Of a stretch of 64,000 bases of DNA, positions 61,974 through 64,000 are shown piece after piece. The DNA lies in NCBI RefSeq assembly GCF_051390635.1, contig NZ_JBPODT010000005.1, positions 124,001 to 188,000 of the forward strand, written 5' to 3'. Under the pieces are notes generated by a model. The model was not told the DNA's origin and searched no databases. It was given only the letters and a program-made list of their open reading frames with translations. Within the stretch, counting starts at the first letter, position 1. Each line of letters starts with the position of its first letter. Source of the DNA: Microbaculum sp051390635 (lineage in GTDB: Bacteria; Pseudomonadota; Alphaproteobacteria; Rhizobiales; Tepidamorphaceae). The position numbers and the translations under genes are program-made.

Positions 61974-62774
61974 TCAGCCGCTGGCGACCGCCTGCGGCTG
62001 CGTCCCGGCGCGCGTGTCGAAGAACAGCGCCTGACTGATGACCGCCTTCACGGTGTCGGTCTGGAACGGCTTCGTGATCAGGAAGGCCGGCTCAGGCCTC
62101 TCACCGGTGAGAAGACGCTCGGGATAGGCGGTGATGAAGATCACCGGCACGTCGATTTCCGTCAGCATCTCGTTGACCGCGTCGATGCCCGAGCTGCCGT
62201 CGGCCAGTTGGATATCGGCGAGCACCAGGCCCGGACGTCGATCGCGCGCCGCGGCGATCGCCTCGCCATGTGTCCGCGCGAGGCCGGAGACCTCGTGACC
62301 GAGCCCCGTCACCAGCGCCTCGAGGTCCATGGCGATCATCGCCTCGTCCTCGATGATGAGCACGTTGGTAGACACCTGCGCGGCGATCTCGCGCCCGGCT
62401 TCGTCGATGAGCGAGCGGACGCCGTCTTCGTCGCTGTTCAGGATGGTGGCGGCCTGCGGCAGCGAGAAATCCTCCACGGTCGTCAAAAGGAAAGCCTGGC
62501 GCGCCCGCGGCATGATCGCGTCGAGGTTGCGCTCGAACGGCGTCGCCGGTCCGTCGCCCCGGTGGTTGATGTCGATCGTGCCCCAGATCCCGACCAGCAC
62601 CTTGTAGAGCGCAACGCGCGGCTCGAGCGCGGTGTCGAACAGGCCCTGATCGGCGATGATCGCTTCAAGGCAGGCCGCGACATAGGCGTCACCACTTGCC
62701 TGCGTGCCCGTCAACGCACGGGCAAACCGCCGCAAATACAGAAGATGCGGCGCAATCGTCATGGCGATCGACAT
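61974..62774 (-). CDS. phyR: PhyR, general stress response regulator/anti-anti-sigma factor
   Basis: A 266-residue two-domain protein. The N-terminal sigma-like domain (about 1-130) mimics a region-2/4 sigma factor and, after phosphorylation, binds NepR to release EcfG. The C-terminal receiver (about 136-255) has NVLIIEDEAM, phospho-acceptor D187 in VLADIQLADG, and VIFITAYPERLLTGE, the FAT-GUY family motif. GGGAG precedes ATG 62774; the longer open frame is spurious. It is divergent from nepR-ecfG and has its own EcfG-type promoter. Confidence 0.96.
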   Translation of the reverse strand: MSIAMTIAPHLLYLRRFARALTGTQASGDAYVAACLEAIIADQGLFDTALEPRVALYKVLVGIWGTIDINHRGDGPATPFERNLDAIMPRARQAFLLTTVEDFSLPQAATILNSDEDGVRSLIDEAGREIAAQVSTNVLIIEDEAMIAMDLEALVTGLGHEVSGLARTHGEAIAAARDRRPGLVLADIQLADGSSGIDAVNEMLTEIDVPVIFITAYPERLLTGERPEPAFLITKPFQTDTVKAVISQALFFDTRAGTQPQAVASG

Positions 62775-62812
62775 ATGGACTCCCTCTGAAAACCCCTGAC
62801 TATTGTTCTTTA

Positions 62813-62837
62813 AACGCGGAATTCGGCCGCTGGTTCC
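62813..62837 (-). promoter_or_regulatory. EcfG-type promoter of phyR
   Basis: On the minus strand, GGAAC (62837-62833), 16 bases, CGTT (62816-62813). It is 38 bases upstream of the phyR start, giving autoregulation of the stress pathway. Confidence 0.85.
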
Positions 62838-62866
62838 CGCCGATCCGGTTATTTTCTCGGAGCCTT

Positions 62867-62891
62867 GGAACCATTTTGTGGCGATCGCGTT
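62867..62891 (+). promoter_or_regulatory. EcfG-type promoter of nepR-ecfG
   Basis: GGAAC (62867-62871), 16 bases, CGTT (62888-62891), 57 bases upstream of nepR. It is arranged back to back with the phyR promoter, with the two -35 elements 30 bases apart. Confidence 0.85.
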
Positions 62892-62948
62892 TCGCCTTCG
62901 GGAGTGGCAGCCGCCTAACCATCGATCCGGCCGCCATGGGGAGCACTG

Positions 62949-63215
62949 ATGTCCAGCGACGATGAAAGCAAACACGACGTGACCAAGCCAGAATCGCAAA
63001 CCGAGGCAAGTGCCGCTCTGGACGAGGGTCTGCAGGCCCATATCGGCGTGCAGCTCAAGTCCATGTACGACTCGTACCTGAACGAACCGATCCCCGACCG
63101 GCTCGTCGAATTGCTCGAACAGCTCGACCGGGTGTCCAGGGAAAGCGGCCCGGACGCCAGCCCGGACAGCCATCGGGCCCGGCGCGAAGGGTCAGGCGGA
63201 GAGTCAGACGAATGA
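62949..63215 (+). CDS. nepR: NepR anti-sigma factor
   Basis: An 88-residue protein. Residues about 30-60 (HIGVQLKSMYDSYL, then EPIPDRLVELLEQLD) are the two helices that bind EcfG or the sigma-like part of PhyR. The ends are disordered and acidic or basic. It keeps EcfG inactive until PhyR-P takes it up. Its stop overlaps the ecfG start (ATGA), as usual in this cassette. Confidence 0.95.
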   Translation: MSSDDESKHDVTKPESQTEASAALDEGLQAHIGVQLKSMYDSYLNEPIPDRLVELLEQLDRVSRESGPDASPDSHRARREGSGGESDE

Positions 63216-63763
63216 ACCCGCGCAAGGAACTCCTCGAGCACATCCCCAATCTGCGCGCCTTCGCGATGTCGCTGTGCGGAAGCCCCGACCGCGCCGACGA
63301 CCTGGTGCAGGAGGCCTTGGTCAAGGCTTGGAGCAAACTCGATAGCTTCGAGGAAGGCACCAACATGCGTGCCTGGTTGTTCACCATTTTGCGCAACGGC
63401 TTCTATTCCGAACTGCGCAAGCGGCGTCGGGAAGTCGAGGACGCCGATGGCGCCATGGCCGCCCAACTGGCGACCCATCCCGCCCAGTCCGGCCACATGG
63501 ATTTCAAGGATTTCCGCGCGGCGCTCGAACAGCTTCCGCCGGATCAGCGCGAGGCGCTGGTCCTTATCGGCGCATCGGGCATGTCCTACGACGAGGCTGC
63601 GGAAATCTGCGAATGCGCCGTCGGCACCGTCAAGAGCAGGGTGAACCGCGCCCGCCAGAAACTGGCCGAAATCCTCGCCGTGGAGTCGGTGGCGGAATTC
63701 GGCCCCGACCAAACATCGCAGCCGATCGTCACCCCGGCATCGACGACCCGGTCCGTGGCTTGA
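63212..63763 (+). CDS. ecfG: EcfG general stress sigma factor
   Basis: A 183-residue ECF sigma factor. Region 2 has CGSPDRADDLVQEALVKAW and NMRAWLFTILRNGFYSELRK, and region 4 has LPPDQREALVLIGASGMSYD and CAVGTVKSRVNRARQKL. It directs RNA polymerase to GGAAC-N16/17-CGTT promoters, four of which are visible in this island. A C-terminal tail of about 25 residues is poorly conserved. Confidence 0.95.
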   Translation: MNPRKELLEHIPNLRAFAMSLCGSPDRADDLVQEALVKAWSKLDSFEEGTNMRAWLFTILRNGFYSELRKRRREVEDADGAMAAQLATHPAQSGHMDFKDFRAALEQLPPDQREALVLIGASGMSYDEAAEICECAVGTVKSRVNRARQKLAEILAVESVAEFGPDQTSQPIVTPASTTRSVA

Positions 63764-63806
63764 ACGACCACTACGGCTCCATCCTTCACAAAATGGCGAT
63801 CGATGT

Positions 63807-63831
63807 GGAACCTTTCGCTACCTCGCGCGTT
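63807..63831 (+). promoter_or_regulatory. EcfG-type promoter before the membrane protein gene at the right edge
   Basis: GGAAC (63807-63811), 16 bases, CGTT (63828-63831), 27 bases before ATG 63858. It implies that the downstream gene is itself under general-stress control. Confidence 0.75.
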
Positions 63832-63857
63832 TCCGGCGAGGGTATGGGTGCGTTTGT

Positions 63858-64000
63858 ATGACAGCCGCGCAAAGTCGTCTTGCAGCCTTCGCAATCGTGG
63901 CGATAGCAATCGCCGCGTCGGCGTTCGCCTACATGTCGTGGCGCCAAAGCCAGGTGTCGGCGTTCTCGGCCTCGGCCAAGGCGGCCCTCGCGAATGTCGA
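63858..64000 (+). CDS. N-terminus of a membrane protein, probably a sensor histidine kinase (partial)
   Basis: The first 47 codons of a gene that leaves the window. A single hydrophobic segment, LAAFAIVAIAIAASAFAYM, is followed by a periplasmic-looking stretch WRQSQVSAFSASAKAALANV. A sensor kinase feeding PhyR (PhyK, HWE/HisKA2 family) commonly lies next to ecfG, and this start would fit, but no kinase motif is inside the window. A GAGGGT sequence (63839-63844) may serve as ribosome site. Confidence 0.5.
   Translation, partial: MTAAQSRLAAFAIVAIAIAASAFAYMSWRQSQVSAFSASAKAALANV

Overview
The window looks like a chromosomal segment of a high-GC, facultatively denitrifying alphaproteobacterium, most likely of the order Hyphomicrobiales. 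The grounds are the PhyR-NepR-EcfG general stress cassette, a NarR-type Crp/Fnr regulator beside narK-narGHJI, a complete nosRZDFYLX cluster, and several TRAP and ABC uptake operons of the kind common in that order. I saw no rRNA or tRNA genes, no CRISPR array and no insertion sequence, and I cannot name the genus.

Layout. (1) 1-6231 (minus): an operon reading E1 alpha, E1 beta, TRAP dctPQM, then an acetolactate-synthase-like ThDP enzyme cut by the left edge. Divergent from it is a citryl-CoA-lyase-like gene (6841-7653). (2) 7742-18761 (minus): a glycine-betaine/proline-type ABC transporter, two choline-kinase-like phosphotransferases and two tandem dimethylglycine/sarcosine-dehydrogenase-like flavoproteins, with a divergent DeoR regulator (19040-19801). 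(3) 19815-33260: respiratory nitrate reduction. A NarK double transporter, narGHJI, a parvulin, a 96-residue protein, an HHE (hemerythrin-like) protein and NnrS form one minus-strand operon, divergent from narR. Two FNR-type boxes lie between them. (4) 33762-39523 (plus): dppABCDF peptide importer. (5) 39602-48315: a GntR regulator with an Asp/Glu-type racemase (minus), divergent from a second ThDP enzyme, a DadA-like oxidase, a second dctPQM TRAP set and a BASS-like permease (plus). (6) 48353-59564: a nitrogen-oxide island. A truncated hemoglobin, 5-formyl-THF cyclo-ligase and DUF6522-like operon sits under a perfect 11-1-11 NsrR-type palindrome. Next come a Dnr/NnrR-like Crp/Fnr regulator and nosRZDFYLX. 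(7) 60235-64000: a general-stress island with small stress-type genes, a Dps protein, a DUF1328 protein, phyR, nepR, ecfG and the start of a membrane protein that may be the cognate kinase. I read four GGAAC-N16-CGTT EcfG-type promoters here.

How it works together. Regions 3 and 6 supply nitrate uptake and reduction, N2O reduction and NO handling, under two Crp/Fnr proteins and a probable NO-sensing Rrf2 repressor encoded elsewhere. No nir or nor genes are in the window. Regions 1 and 5 resemble each other: each is a TRAP importer with a ThDP enzyme and its own operator-like DNA, which suggests import of small carboxylates or amino-acid-like compounds followed by C-C bond chemistry. Region 2 looks like uptake and N-demethylation of a quaternary or methylated amine. 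All functions are read from sequence motifs and context by eye. No database search was run.
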